Positions 8,567 to 17,360 of a DNA stretch of 60,542 nt are shown here, in pieces. A program made the position numbers and the translations under genes. Position 1 is the first letter of the stretch. Each line of letters opens with the position of its first letter. This DNA comes from Nitrospinaceae bacterium (GTDB lineage: Bacteria > UBA8248). Location of the stretch: contig JABJAL010000094.1 in NCBI GenBank assembly GCA_018669005.1, positions 1 to 60,542 on the forward strand, given 5' to 3'. Under the pieces are notes generated by a model. It was not told the origin of the DNA, ran no database searches, and saw only the letters and a list, made by a program, of their open reading frames with translations.

Positions 8567-9505
8567 ATGAAGCTACTTTCTTACCGAACAGCCTGGGGTG
8601 GCGCAAGCATCGGCGCCATAGTGGATGACATGGTAGCGGATCTACCGTTGCTATCGGCCCACTTTCGGCCTGGTGAGGCTTTCCCTTCCACCATGCTGGG
8701 ATTGATTGGTCAGTGGGAAAGGCTACGCCCCATCCTGGAAGAACTTCTGGCCCAGGCGCCAGATATAATAGGCGAAAAAAATGGCGAGGGACGCTTCATC
8801 CCGGAGGGGAAAGTGAATTTTCTCCCACCAATCCCCTACCCCCCAAAAAATATTATGTGCCAAGGCGTGAATTACAAAGAACATGCCGAAGAAGGTGTTG
8901 AGGCTCTGACTCTTTCCACAGATTCGGTGTACGTGGAACAACCCGTAATCTTCACGAAACCCCACACGGCTTTGATAGGCCACCGAGGCGAAATTATCCA
9001 CCACGACGCCACCGAGGCGCTCGACTATGAAGGAGAGCTCGGCGTGGTCATCGGTCGCACGGGGAAAAACATCACACCTGAAAAAGTATACGAGTATATA
9101 TTCGGCTACACCGTTGCCAACGACACGCCTGCCCGCGACCGTCAACGAATACACAAACAAGCCTTCAAGGGAAAGGGCATGGACTCCTTTTGTCCCATGG
9201 GTCCCTACTTGGTTCCCAAAGATTATTTTGGCGATCCGATGAACGTCATGCTTCGAACATGGGTGAACGGTGAGCTTCGACAGGAATCGAGCACCTCCCT
9301 CATGATCCATAATATTCCCACATTAATCTCTGTTCTTTCCTTAGGGATGACATTGGAGCCTGGTGATATTTTTCTTACCGGCACCCCAAGCGGGGTGGGA
9401 TACGCACGGGAAACCCCCACATTTCTACAGCCAGACGATGTGGTGGAAATAGAGATTGAGGGACTGGGTAAGCTCAAGAGCACCGTCGTGGCACCCTCAA
9501 ACTAA
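8567..9505 (+). CDS. Fumarylacetoacetate hydrolase (FAH) family protein
   Basis: 312 residues. The FAH core has DYEGELGVVIG (two Glu ligands), ANDTPARDRQ (Asp ligand), SFCPMGPY, and a C-terminal LEPGDIFLTGTPSGVG, the last a very typical family ending. The sequence NIMCQGVNYKEHAEE marks the start of the catalytic domain, preceded by an N-terminal domain of about 100 residues as in 2-keto-4-pentenoate hydratase / 5-oxopent-3-ene-tricarboxylate decarboxylase relatives. ATG at 8567 has GGAGAAG upstream; an in-frame TTG at 8543 lies before that site. A divergent 198-base region separates it from the MDR gene, and a two-domain CMD gene follows after 136 bases, repeating the CMD/FAH pairing seen at 2745-4042. 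Reaction unknown. Confidence 0.92.
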   Translation: MKLLSYRTAWGGASIGAIVDDMVADLPLLSAHFRPGEAFPSTMLGLIGQWERLRPILEELLAQAPDIIGEKNGEGRFIPEGKVNFLPPIPYPPKNIMCQGVNYKEHAEEGVEALTLSTDSVYVEQPVIFTKPHTALIGHRGEIIHHDATEALDYEGELGVVIGRTGKNITPEKVYEYIFGYTVANDTPARDRQRIHKQAFKGKGMDSFCPMGPYLVPKDYFGDPMNVMLRTWVNGELRQESSTSLMIHNIPTLISVLSLGMTLEPGDIFLTGTPSGVGYARETPTFLQPDDVVEIEIEGLGKLKSTVVAPSN

Positions 9506-9641
9506 TATGCAGATACATAAGAGGAAATAAAGCGCGTAGCGCGGCCTAGCAAGAATAAAGTTGAAGAGAAAAACGTCCCGCTGAAATCTAACTTAAAAAC
9601 ATCTATTTCTATTTCTCAGGAAAACAAAAGGAGCAGGAAAA

Positions 9642-10553
9642 ATGGATGAAGCTAAAGACCAGGTAGCACCCTATATCGATCAAAATCCAGACGCTGAGGC
9701 GCGAGTTCAAAAAGCACTTGAAATCCGAAAGGCCATGGGGATTTACGGAAAAGGGGGACAAAGCGGGCGAGGGTTTTGGAAATTTGCGCCTTTGCATGCC
9801 CAGGCTATTTTTGAGTATTGCTTTGGCATCGTATGGGCCCAGCCACTCCTTAATCTCAAGCAGCGCGAAATTATTGTTATCAGTGCTCTGGCCGCCAATA
9901 ATCTCGAAGACGAGGTGGAATGGCACATACGCAGCGGCATGAGCCTGGGGCTGACGAGGGATGAAATAATTGAGGTGCTTACGACCCTATCGCCCTACAT
10001 TGGTCTTCCTCGGACGAATCATGCCTTCAAGGCCGCACTTCGTGCTTTCGAGAAGGCAGACCGCGAAAATGGCATCGAGCCCGTGGAGCCTCCTGAAAAC
10101 GACCCAGATGATCTTAAAGCTGAAGCTGCCGGTGACCAGATCGGGTCTCAGGTAAATCTAAAACCTGATTTAAAGGACCGCATCAACAAGGCTTTTGAGG
10201 TTCGCCAGAAGATTGGAATATACGGAACGGGTGGGCAGGGAAACGACGGCTTCTACAAAATCTCCAAGGCCCACAATCAGGCTATCTTCGAATATTGTTT
10301 CGGCATGATCTGGAACCAACCGCTACTCGACATGAAGACAAAAGAACTCATCGTCATCGCCGCTTCCACCTCGAACCAATGCGACAACGAGTTGGAATGG
10401 CATGTCCGCAGCGGGCTGAATGCGGGTCTATCGCGTGATGAGATTATCGAGGCGATAACCCAGTGCTCACCCTACATTGGACTCTCGAAAACGAATCAGG
10501 GAATGAGAGCAGCCCAAAAGGCTTTCGACGCGCTAGACGCTGATAAAGCTTAA
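9642..10553 (+). CDS. Tandem two-domain carboxymuconolactone decarboxylase-like protein
   Basis: 303 residues made of two CMD domains in tandem. Repeats are obvious: YGKGGQSGRGFWKF and YGTGGQGNDGFYKI; QAIFEYCFGI(V/M)W repeated; DEVEWHIRSGMSLGLTRDEIIE and NELEWHVRSGLNAGLSRDEIIE; and SPYIGL ending each. The linker is an acidic stretch around residues 140-170. No CxxC peroxidase pair is present. Such duplicated CMD proteins are predicted decarboxylases or lactone/peroxide-handling enzymes; the function is not known. The ATG has AGGAGCAGG upstream. It follows the FAH gene on the same strand and is convergent with the gene at 10632-12524. An internal gene duplication is the simplest origin. Confidence 0.87.
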   Translation: MDEAKDQVAPYIDQNPDAEARVQKALEIRKAMGIYGKGGQSGRGFWKFAPLHAQAIFEYCFGIVWAQPLLNLKQREIIVISALAANNLEDEVEWHIRSGMSLGLTRDEIIEVLTTLSPYIGLPRTNHAFKAALRAFEKADRENGIEPVEPPENDPDDLKAEAAGDQIGSQVNLKPDLKDRINKAFEVRQKIGIYGTGGQGNDGFYKISKAHNQAIFEYCFGMIWNQPLLDMKTKELIVIAASTSNQCDNELEWHVRSGLNAGLSRDEIIEAITQCSPYIGLSKTNQGMRAAQKAFDALDADKA

Positions 10554-10631
10554 AAGCGGGTGATGTTTGCGGGCTTGCCCTGCCGGAAACTTGTTCTAAA
10601 TGAAACTTAAGTTCCTGACTTGCTCATTAAT

Positions 10632-12524
10632 TTATGCGCAAATCACATTCAGAAGGGCCTGTCGGCCATTCACGCGCACCTCGTGAAGTGCCCGTTGGAT
10701 GGCGGCAGGCAACTCTGAAGGATCTTCCACCCGCTCACCATAGCCACCGCAGTCCTCAGAAATCCGCTCATAATTAGGCGCAGGCTTAAGGTCAACCAGA
10801 ACATAATCATTATTACTCACCGCCCAGCCGTCGGGTGCCAACTCACCGACTGCGGCGCCTACCGAATTCCAACGACCATTGTTAAATACCACGACAAGTA
10901 TCGGCACATTATGAGCCGCAGCCGCCATGTGGCAGGCAATCGGATTACTAAACAGATAAGCGCCGTCTCCCAAACCACAGATAACCGTTTTCTCAGGTGC
11001 ACCAAGTTTTGCCCCAATCGCCGCACCAAACCCCCAACCCAAACCGGATACCGACGGACTTCCGAAATAGCTTCCCGGATGGCACAGATGGAGTTGCTCG
11101 GCCTTCAGGTCATACTCACTTAAAAAAATCGTATCCTCATCCGCCACTTCACCCAGACAGTGCGAAACCCAGTACATATTAATTGGGTTCTGCTCAGAAG
11201 CCTTCTTTTCCAGCTCTCGCGTCTGCTCAGCCATCTCCTCATGTATTTTTTGATACTTCGCTTTTCTCTCTAAAACATTTTTCGTTTGAGTGGCTTTGCT
11301 TTCTTCAAGATTTTTCCGAAGGGCCGCCAATGACAACACAGGGTCTCCCGCCAATGCCACATCCAACGGAAATCCCCGAATGGGATAGGCTGAAAAAAGC
11401 GGATCACGTGCAATCTGGATGACAGGAACATCCTCACCAGGCCCTGTAAGTGAAGGAATCCATGGAACATCGGCTTCAACAGCAATGACCAGATCCGCTT
11501 TCTCAAGATAAGGATCTACTGAAAATCCCAAATGAAGAGGATTATCCGCTGGAAAGTTCATACTAAAAGGGAAAGATTCCACAACGGGCAGTGCCCAGTC
11601 TTCTGCCAGTTTTACCAATTCACCCACGGCCTTGGGATTTCGCCCCATGTGGCTAGCCAAAACAAGCGGCCGCTTGGCACTCGCAATGAGTTCCCCTGCT
11701 TTCAAGATATTCTCGGGACCAGCACAAACAGATATATTCGTGTCGAAACGATTCTGCGCAGTGTAGCGAATTGAATCCTGACGAACGGCAAGCTGCTCTC
11801 GGGGAAGAGTCAGATAAACTGGCCCTTGTGGGCTCGACTTGGCCAAAGCAATGGCCCGATCAACAACGGTATTCAGTTGCGCGAAATCGCGCAACTCGTA
11901 ATCCCATTTCAAATACTCCCGAATCATCGACGCCTGATCGAAGCTCTCCTGGGGCCAATGGATGCGTCGATTGCGGGCACCGACAGCATCTTTTTCAAAT
12001 ATGGGGGTCCTCCCCGCCAATACGATCATGGGGATTCCCATTCGGGAGGCGTTCATAATACCGGCTGCAGAATTGGCCGTTCCCACCGTAACATGAGTAA
12101 ACACTGCCGCAGGCTCGCCCGTCATCCCCGGGCCACGCCTAGCGGCCTCAGGACCGTCCATTCGGGACTCCTCGGCAAAAATATTAGAGCGCTCCCCAAT
12201 ACGCCTGCCGAGCATTTCGTTAGCCTCCGGCGTCTGCTTTTCTTTGAGCTCACTCGGGGTGGGATTAAAAAATGTATGCGCCGTTTCACCTCCGAGCAGC
12301 AGAATGAATCGATCGCCCGCGGGCACGCCGGAATCTTCCGTGCGGCTTAATCGAACTTCTCCGAACTTACGACTTATCTTTTCTTCGGATTGATAATGCG
12401 CCGCCCACAGAATTCCAGGTCGTTCAAGTGCCGTAGGAAGATGCACCTCGTGAAGCCAGTCAAAATATTCTTCCCGGTTTTCCTCCGGCAGATTATACCA
12501 AATGGCCCATATGCCCCGATCCAT
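10632..12524 (-). CDS. Chimeric protein: EthD-like domain fused to truncated thiamine-diphosphate enzyme
   Basis: 630 residues. Residues 1 to about 130 look like a complete small EthD/DUF4286-type dabb domain (WLHEVHLPTALERPGI). From about residue 135 on, the sequence is a thiamine-diphosphate enzyme of the acetolactate synthase / benzoylformate decarboxylase class, with HVTVGTANSAAGIMNASR of the PYR domain, a central domain, and a PP domain with GDG at 519-521 and NN at 548-549 binding ThDP-Mg. The first 50-60 residues of the PYR domain, which normally carry the catalytic Glu activating ThDP, are absent. The join falls at MTGEPAAV, a sequence plausible in both partners. ATG at 12524 has AAAGGT upstream. 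Expected activity: none or altered. An FAH gene precedes it by 64 bases on the same strand. Confidence 0.8.
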   Translation of the reverse strand: MDRGIWAIWYNLPEENREEYFDWLHEVHLPTALERPGILWAAHYQSEEKISRKFGEVRLSRTEDSGVPAGDRFILLLGGETAHTFFNPTPSELKEKQTPEANEMLGRRIGERSNIFAEESRMDGPEAARRGPGMTGEPAAVFTHVTVGTANSAAGIMNASRMGIPMIVLAGRTPIFEKDAVGARNRRIHWPQESFDQASMIREYLKWDYELRDFAQLNTVVDRAIALAKSSPQGPVYLTLPREQLAVRQDSIRYTAQNRFDTNISVCAGPENILKAGELIASAKRPLVLASHMGRNPKAVGELVKLAEDWALPVVESFPFSMNFPADNPLHLGFSVDPYLEKADLVIAVEADVPWIPSLTGPGEDVPVIQIARDPLFSAYPIRGFPLDVALAGDPVLSLAALRKNLEESKATQTKNVLERKAKYQKIHEEMAEQTRELEKKASEQNPINMYWVSHCLGEVADEDTIFLSEYDLKAEQLHLCHPGSYFGSPSVSGLGWGFGAAIGAKLGAPEKTVICGLGDGAYLFSNPIACHMAAAAHNVPILVVVFNNGRWNSVGAAVGELAPDGWAVSNNDYVLVDLKPAPNYERISEDCGGYGERVEDPSELPAAIQRALHEVRVNGRQALLNVICA

Positions 12525-12588
12525 ATCATCTACCTTTTGCGAATGGCTATTGAAACCAAATACATGTTGCGATTCACCACCAACGACA

Positions 12589-13518
12589 CTAAGAAGCGTA
12601 TTTACCAGTGAGTTGCGGTGTGGTCACGCCATCGAGTCCTTTTTCGTGATGCTCAAGACGAGTGTCCCGCGACCACGTTCGTTTCAGATCGTCCCTGACA
12701 TGAAAACTCAATCGATCCAACCCTTCCACTTCCGATTCGACCAAGTCGCCGTCCTGAAACGAATGAAGGCCGCGATGATTGGTTCCGGTGGCTAACACAT
12801 CGCCGGGCTCAAGCGGGTGAATGGAGGTTAGCCATTCGATAGAGCGAGAAATATTGTGCGCCATGTCGTCGGTGTTGAAATTTTGCTTGAGTGTGCCGTT
12901 ATTCCATAACCGAATCTGCACGTTCATCGGATCAGGTATTTCGTCGGCGGTCACTATGTACGGCCCCATCGGAGCGAAGGTCTCACGCGATTTCATCTGG
13001 TAGAAAGTGTTCCCGGGGGGCAGAAGGCCGCGGGCCGAACCATCGACAAAATTGGTGTAGCCAAATACATAGTCCATGGCGTTTTCGACGCTCACATGAC
13101 TCGCCCGCTTCCCGATAATCAGTGCGATCTCGGCCTCACCCTCAAAGATAGTCGCGGGAATGTCGGGCAGGACCATGGTGTCGCCATTTCCAATAATCGA
13201 GCCGGGCGTTTTATGAAATGCGTTTATAGGAGCTGGCTCCTCGCGCGTTCCATCCTCCATATAGTTGACCGCCATGCAGTCGATATTGATTGGCCGAGGC
13301 AGAGGGGGACGGATCCTGACACTGCTGACCGGAACGCCATCATCCGCCGCAGCAGCTTTTTCCAGGCGCTCCCTATAATCGTCGAAATGTTCGATGAGTC
13401 CGCTAATCAAATCGTGTGGTCCGAGATGGGGAATATCCTGCACATGGGATGAAACATCCACAACGTTATCGCCATTGAGAACCCCGAGTTTAAAATCGTC
13501 AAAATAAAGTATCTTCAT
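12589..13518 (-). CDS. Fumarylacetoacetate hydrolase (FAH) family protein
   Basis: 309 residues, the third FAH paralogue. Metal-ligand positions are seen in FEGEAEIALIIG (two Glu) and NFVDGSARG (Asp), with TFAPMGPYI after them and HPLEPGDVLATGT near the C-terminus. It has an N-terminal domain of about 90 residues beginning MKILYFDDF. The C-terminal 30 residues run beyond the usual family end. AAGGAGA lies upstream of the ATG. The gene begins a minus-strand unit with the chimeric ThDP gene 64 bases downstream, and a clear terminator at 13575-13602 separates it from the MFS gene. Likely a hydrolase, hydratase or decarboxylase of 2-oxo or 1,3-dicarbonyl acids; the exact reaction is unknown. Confidence 0.9.
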   Translation of the reverse strand: MKILYFDDFKLGVLNGDNVVDVSSHVQDIPHLGPHDLISGLIEHFDDYRERLEKAAAADDGVPVSSVRIRPPLPRPINIDCMAVNYMEDGTREEPAPINAFHKTPGSIIGNGDTMVLPDIPATIFEGEAEIALIIGKRASHVSVENAMDYVFGYTNFVDGSARGLLPPGNTFYQMKSRETFAPMGPYIVTADEIPDPMNVQIRLWNNGTLKQNFNTDDMAHNISRSIEWLTSIHPLEPGDVLATGTNHRGLHSFQDGDLVESEVEGLDRLSFHVRDDLKRTWSRDTRLEHHEKGLDGVTTPQLTGKYAS

Positions 13519-13574
13519 GCCAGTCTCCTTTTCCTTTTTTTGTTCTGTTAATTTTTTTTCAAAAAAACTATCTA

Positions 13575-13602
13575 TAAGGGGCCGCCCTGAGCAGCCCCCT
13601 TA
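13575..13602 (-). terminator. Intrinsic terminator downstream of MFS gene
   Basis: On the minus strand a 7-bp stem (TAAGGGG with CCCCTTA) with additional G-C pairing inside is followed after about seven bases by seven T residues (13561-13567 as A on plus). It lies just after the MFS stop at 13670 and before the FAH start at 13518, so it should end MFS transcription. Confidence 0.65.
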
Positions 13603-13669
13603 CCTCTCCACAATTGATTTCGTGCAATCGAAGTTAAGTATCATCCCCAGGAAGAACTCGATCCAATTG

Positions 13670-14989
13670 TCATCTCGCTGATAATTTTGAGCGATCCTTG
13701 AAACCAAAAAGAGAGATAAGAATCATGGCAAAGAAAGCGAGGACAATTAACGAGAAGGGAACAAAATAACTTCCCACCACGTCAAAAGTATAGCCCGCCA
13801 GCGGGGGCCCCAAGGCACCACCCGCACCGTAAGAAATTCCTAAGATACCCATAATAACCGCCAATGAGGGGCCCTTGAAAGTATCAGACACCAACGCCGA
13901 GAAGCAGGCACTCAATCCCCCTCCCCCAAAACCGAATATTATGGCAAACAAGTAACCTAAATATGGTGCACTTCCTAGACTTGGTATAGAGAGCAAGAGC
14001 ATGACGCCAGCCGCCGAAAGCGCGGCAGAAATAGCCAATCCGTTCTGGCGTCCCAAATGGTCACTCACCCATCCATTAACGACGCTTCCTCCGATGCGAA
14101 AAAATCCCGACATGCCCAAAACCATGGCAGCGCTTCCCATACTGTAATGAGCGTCAACGAAATAGAGTTGGAGCTGGCTCATGATGGTGTTGTTACCAAT
14201 TCCGATAAAAAAGGAAATGAGCCCAAGCATCCAGAATTGCATATCATTCCTAACGGAGTTGAAAACTTCGCCAGTGCCCATCATTTTCTTTTCGGTCGAC
14301 TTAAAGGTAGGCACTTCCTCTGGCTCATTGGAAGAAAGTCCATCTAGAGAAAGACCCATATCCTGTGCTCGATTGCGGAGCAACAGGAAATTCGCCGGCG
14401 CAAGAACCAAAAGCAGCGCCAATCCAAAAAATAAATAAGCCATCCGCCAGCCGTAGAATTCGATCATCCTTGCCACAATAGGTACGAGGACAAGTGCGCC
14501 GACTCCGGCTCCCGAAAGACTCAAGCCCGTAGCCAGTCCCCGTTTTTTAGAAAACCAACGCGGGATAAGAGAGCCGTGCATGGAAAAACCGCTTAGGGCG
14601 TGACCAATCCCCAGGAATACACCGGTGAGAATGTAAACGTGCAAAAGAGAGTTAATAAAGAAGCCCCCGGCCAGGGCAATGCCGATGAGAACCGACCCCC
14701 AAGGTATGACTGCGCGCGGGCCATGTCTTTCAAAACGAGAGCCCGCAAATGGGCCCGTAATCGCATATATGACCATCATAAATGCGAAGGCTCCACCGAG
14801 AGCACCCCGGCTCCAGCCAAATTCATCAATTAAGGGAACCTGAAAGACAGAAAAAGAAATGCGCGCCGCCGTATGAAAACCCTGTGTGGCGAAAGAGAGT
14901 CCGATGACAACCCAGCCGTAGAAAAACCAAGGCGGGCTAGACGGAATTTCTTTGGATGCTATTTGTGAGTTGGGCTCTGAATCGTTCAA
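13670..14989 (-). CDS. MFS transporter, monocarboxylate/oxalate-formate antiporter type
   Basis: 439 residues with about 12 hydrophobic segments in two halves of six, separated by a charged central loop (around residues 205-240). The N-terminal motif YGWVVIGLSFATQGF and the segment RWFSKKRGLATGLSLSGAGVG are typical of the oxalate:formate antiporter / monocarboxylate transporter branch of the major facilitator superfamily. It would sit in the inner membrane and move a carboxylic acid. The start is TTG at 14989 with GAGAG upstream; no better start is near. A terminator follows at 13575-13602. Its likely partners are the neighbouring catabolic enzymes, but the transported compound cannot be named. 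Confidence 0.9.
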   Translation of the reverse strand: MNDSEPNSQIASKEIPSSPPWFFYGWVVIGLSFATQGFHTAARISFSVFQVPLIDEFGWSRGALGGAFAFMMVIYAITGPFAGSRFERHGPRAVIPWGSVLIGIALAGGFFINSLLHVYILTGVFLGIGHALSGFSMHGSLIPRWFSKKRGLATGLSLSGAGVGALVLVPIVARMIEFYGWRMAYLFFGLALLLVLAPANFLLLRNRAQDMGLSLDGLSSNEPEEVPTFKSTEKKMMGTGEVFNSVRNDMQFWMLGLISFFIGIGNNTIMSQLQLYFVDAHYSMGSAAMVLGMSGFFRIGGSVVNGWVSDHLGRQNGLAISAALSAAGVMLLLSIPSLGSAPYLGYLFAIIFGFGGGGLSACFSALVSDTFKGPSLAVIMGILGISYGAGGALGPPLAGYTFDVVGSYFVPFSLIVLAFFAMILISLFGFKDRSKLSAR

Positions 14990-15091
14990 CTAACGCTCTC
15001 TAGCGAAATGTAGCCGCATTAAAGATTCAAAGAATAAAATTACGAATCTGACTGCCCACAGCAATATTGCCAATCGCTACTTACTAGGCCA

Positions 15092-15889
15092 CTAACAACC
15101 CTTAAATTGTGGCTTTCGCTTTTCAATGAACGCCTGTCGCCCTTCGGTATAATCCTGGCTATCAAAACAAGTCTTCACCATCTGCTCAATGGCATCTAAA
15201 TTTCGATCCGAGGGATCTTTTAAAACTTCGGCAACGGTCATTTTGGTTGCCTTCACCGACAGAGGTGCATTCGAGGCAATCGAGTTTGCCAATTCGCAAA
15301 CAGCACCCTCTAATTCATCAACCGGAACAACGCGATTAACGAGACCAATCCTCAATGCCTCCTCGGCGGAAAATCTCCTCGCGGAGAAAAGAATTTCCTT
15401 GGCGAAGGACGGGCCAACCAGATTCATGAGCTGCTCTAAGCTTCCGAAGCCATAGGCGATACCCAGCCGGGCGGCCGGAATACCAAGCTGAGCGTCCTCG
15501 GCAGCAATTCGAATATCCGCATTCATAGCCACGGACAGGCCGCCTCCCAAACAAAATCCCCTAATCATGGCTATCAAGGGCTTATCGAGACTCGCCAGCT
15601 TCAGCCTAGCCTCGGCTGACATGGCGGTATAACGCTCGGCCTGCTCGGCGTTTTTTCGCTGATCCTTGAACTGCGAGATATCGGCACCCGAAACAAAAGC
15701 CTTGTCCCCCACCCCTTTCATGACGACCACTCGAACCGAGTCGTCCTGCTGAAATGAATCAAGAATGGTGGTGATTCCCCCCCACATTTCAAGAGAAAGC
15801 GCATTCCGGCGCTCGGGATTATTGAAAATCATCCAACCGATCCCGTCTCCGGACTCGGCGATCATTTTATCGGTGTTGAGCTTCATCAT
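15092..15889 (-). CDS. Enoyl-CoA hydratase/isomerase family protein
   Basis: 265 residues of the crotonase fold. The oxyanion-hole segments are visible as VSGADISQF and GFCLGGGLSVAMNADIRIA, followed by FGIPAARLGI-like residues (GIPAARLGIAYGFG). A Gly (AYGFGSL) appears in the region where hydratases often carry the second catalytic Glu, so the specific reaction is uncertain. Two ATG codons in tandem at the start have GGAG upstream; the first is used. It lies 27 bases after the CoA-transferase gene and is surely in the same operon. Together they suggest activation of an acid as its CoA ester followed by hydration or isomerisation. Confidence 0.92.
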   Translation of the reverse strand: MMKLNTDKMIAESGDGIGWMIFNNPERRNALSLEMWGGITTILDSFQQDDSVRVVVMKGVGDKAFVSGADISQFKDQRKNAEQAERYTAMSAEARLKLASLDKPLIAMIRGFCLGGGLSVAMNADIRIAAEDAQLGIPAARLGIAYGFGSLEQLMNLVGPSFAKEILFSARRFSAEEALRIGLVNRVVPVDELEGAVCELANSIASNAPLSVKATKMTVAEVLKDPSDRNLDAIEQMVKTCFDSQDYTEGRQAFIEKRKPQFKGC

Positions 15890-15916
15890 TCACTCCATTA
15901 AAAAGAGGCAGCCTCT

Positions 15917-17101
15917 TTAAATAACCCCACCATCCCGCAACTTTTGAATGTCCCCGTCACTGTAGTCCAGCGTTTTTAGAATCTCCTCGGTATGAGCGCC
16001 GAGCTCGGGGGTGGCAAATCTCATGCGTTGAGGCGTCCGAGACATTTTGACGGCCTGGCCGACAATTTTCACCTCACCGAGCACAGGGTGATCAACATGC
16101 GGACTCATACCCAATACTTGAACCTGTGGATCGGCAAATGTTTGATCAACCGTGTAAATCGGCCCGGAAGGGATGCCGGATTCATTTAAAATGGAGATCC
16201 ATTCCTCGCTCGTTTTTTCCCGCGTACGTTTATTAATTTCCTCGTTCAAGGCGTCTCGATTCTCCAGGCGCCTCTCGGGGTCAATATAGTCGGGATGCTC
16301 CAGCAATTCAGGCGCACCGATCGCCGGTGCGAGACGCTCCCATAAGCGCGGGGGGCCTGACTGAATATTGATCAATCCATCAGAAGTCTCGAATACCCCT
16401 GTCGGGGCGAACGTCGGATGATTGTTTCCCGCTTGCCCGGGCACTTCGCCGTTGATGAGATACCGTGCAACCTGCAAGTCCATCATCTGGATTTGTGCTT
16501 CCAACAAAGAGGTGTGCACCCACTGCCCCTCACCTGAGGATTCGCGCTCAAGTAGTGCGAGCAATACCCCCTGCGCGAGCATCATGCCAGCGGAGAGATC
16601 CGAAATCGGAATCCCCACCCGCATTGGGCCCTTCCCGGGCTCACCGGTCACCGACATGAGGCCGCTTAGCCCCTGCGAAATTTGATCCAGGCCAGGGCGG
16701 CCAGAATACGGGCCTTCCTGGCCGAAGCCCGAAATACTGCCATAGACAATGCGCGGATTTACTTTTCGAACCGCCTCGTAATCGAGACCAAGCCGGTGCT
16801 TTACATGAGGGCGGTAGTTCTCGACGACAACATCCGCCCCTTTCGCTAGGTCAAAAAATATTTTTTTACCCTCGCCACTTTTCAAATTGAGGGTAAGACT
16901 GCGCTTGTTGCGGTGCAGGTTTTGGGATTCGTAACCATGCCGATCCGCGCCCATGACTTCCATGCCCATGGCAGCGGGCATCTCTACCCGAATGACATCC
17001 GCCCCCCAATCCGCGAGTTGCCGAACTGCTGTAGGGCCTGCTCGCGCCCGAGTCAGGTCAATTACTTTGAATCGCGAAAGTGGCATAGATTTGTCGGACA
17101 C
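15917..17101 (-). CDS. Family III CoA-transferase (CaiB/BaiF type)
   Basis: 394 residues, the usual length of family III CoA-transferases. It carries RFKVIDLTRARAGP, LADWGADVIRVE, the conserved NLNRNKRSLTL-like sequence (LHRNKRSLTLNLKSGEG), VENYRPHVKHRLGLDY and SGFGQEGPYSGRPGLDQ, whose Asp is the presumed acyl-carrying residue of the family. These enzymes move CoA between carboxylic acids (for example formyl-, succinyl- or carnitinyl-CoA). The start is GTG at 17101 with GGAG eight bases upstream; an internal ATG five codons later is possible. It is first of a two-gene operon with the enoyl-CoA hydratase. Its substrate is unknown. Confidence 0.93.
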   Translation of the reverse strand: MSDKSMPLSRFKVIDLTRARAGPTAVRQLADWGADVIRVEMPAAMGMEVMGADRHGYESQNLHRNKRSLTLNLKSGEGKKIFFDLAKGADVVVENYRPHVKHRLGLDYEAVRKVNPRIVYGSISGFGQEGPYSGRPGLDQISQGLSGLMSVTGEPGKGPMRVGIPISDLSAGMMLAQGVLLALLERESSGEGQWVHTSLLEAQIQMMDLQVARYLINGEVPGQAGNNHPTFAPTGVFETSDGLINIQSGPPRLWERLAPAIGAPELLEHPDYIDPERRLENRDALNEEINKRTREKTSEEWISILNESGIPSGPIYTVDQTFADPQVQVLGMSPHVDHPVLGEVKIVGQAVKMSRTPQRMRFATPELGAHTEEILKTLDYSDGDIQKLRDGGVI

Positions 17102-17360
17102 TGTGAAGGCTCCAAATAAGATGGCGTATGTGAGTTCTATTTTTTTAATAATACAGGAAAACGAATTAATTGTTGAGGACCCCTACTATACGATGGGCCA
17201 GCTGCGCACCTTGATTTATTCCGAGATCACCTCCTCTCTGCTAGAATGAAGCTGCTAACCTGAACATTAAAATGTCGATAATATCAAAGGAGCCGCATTC
17301 CAAAGACCGGAATTTCGAGGCATAATCAAATATTCTCATATCACAGGAGGTCCATCGAGC

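Noticed and set aside
17102-17360. Search for a promoter or RNA gene between the CoA-transferase and flavoprotein genes
   Set aside because: No convincing -35/-10 pair, riboswitch fold or hairpin could be supported by eye.
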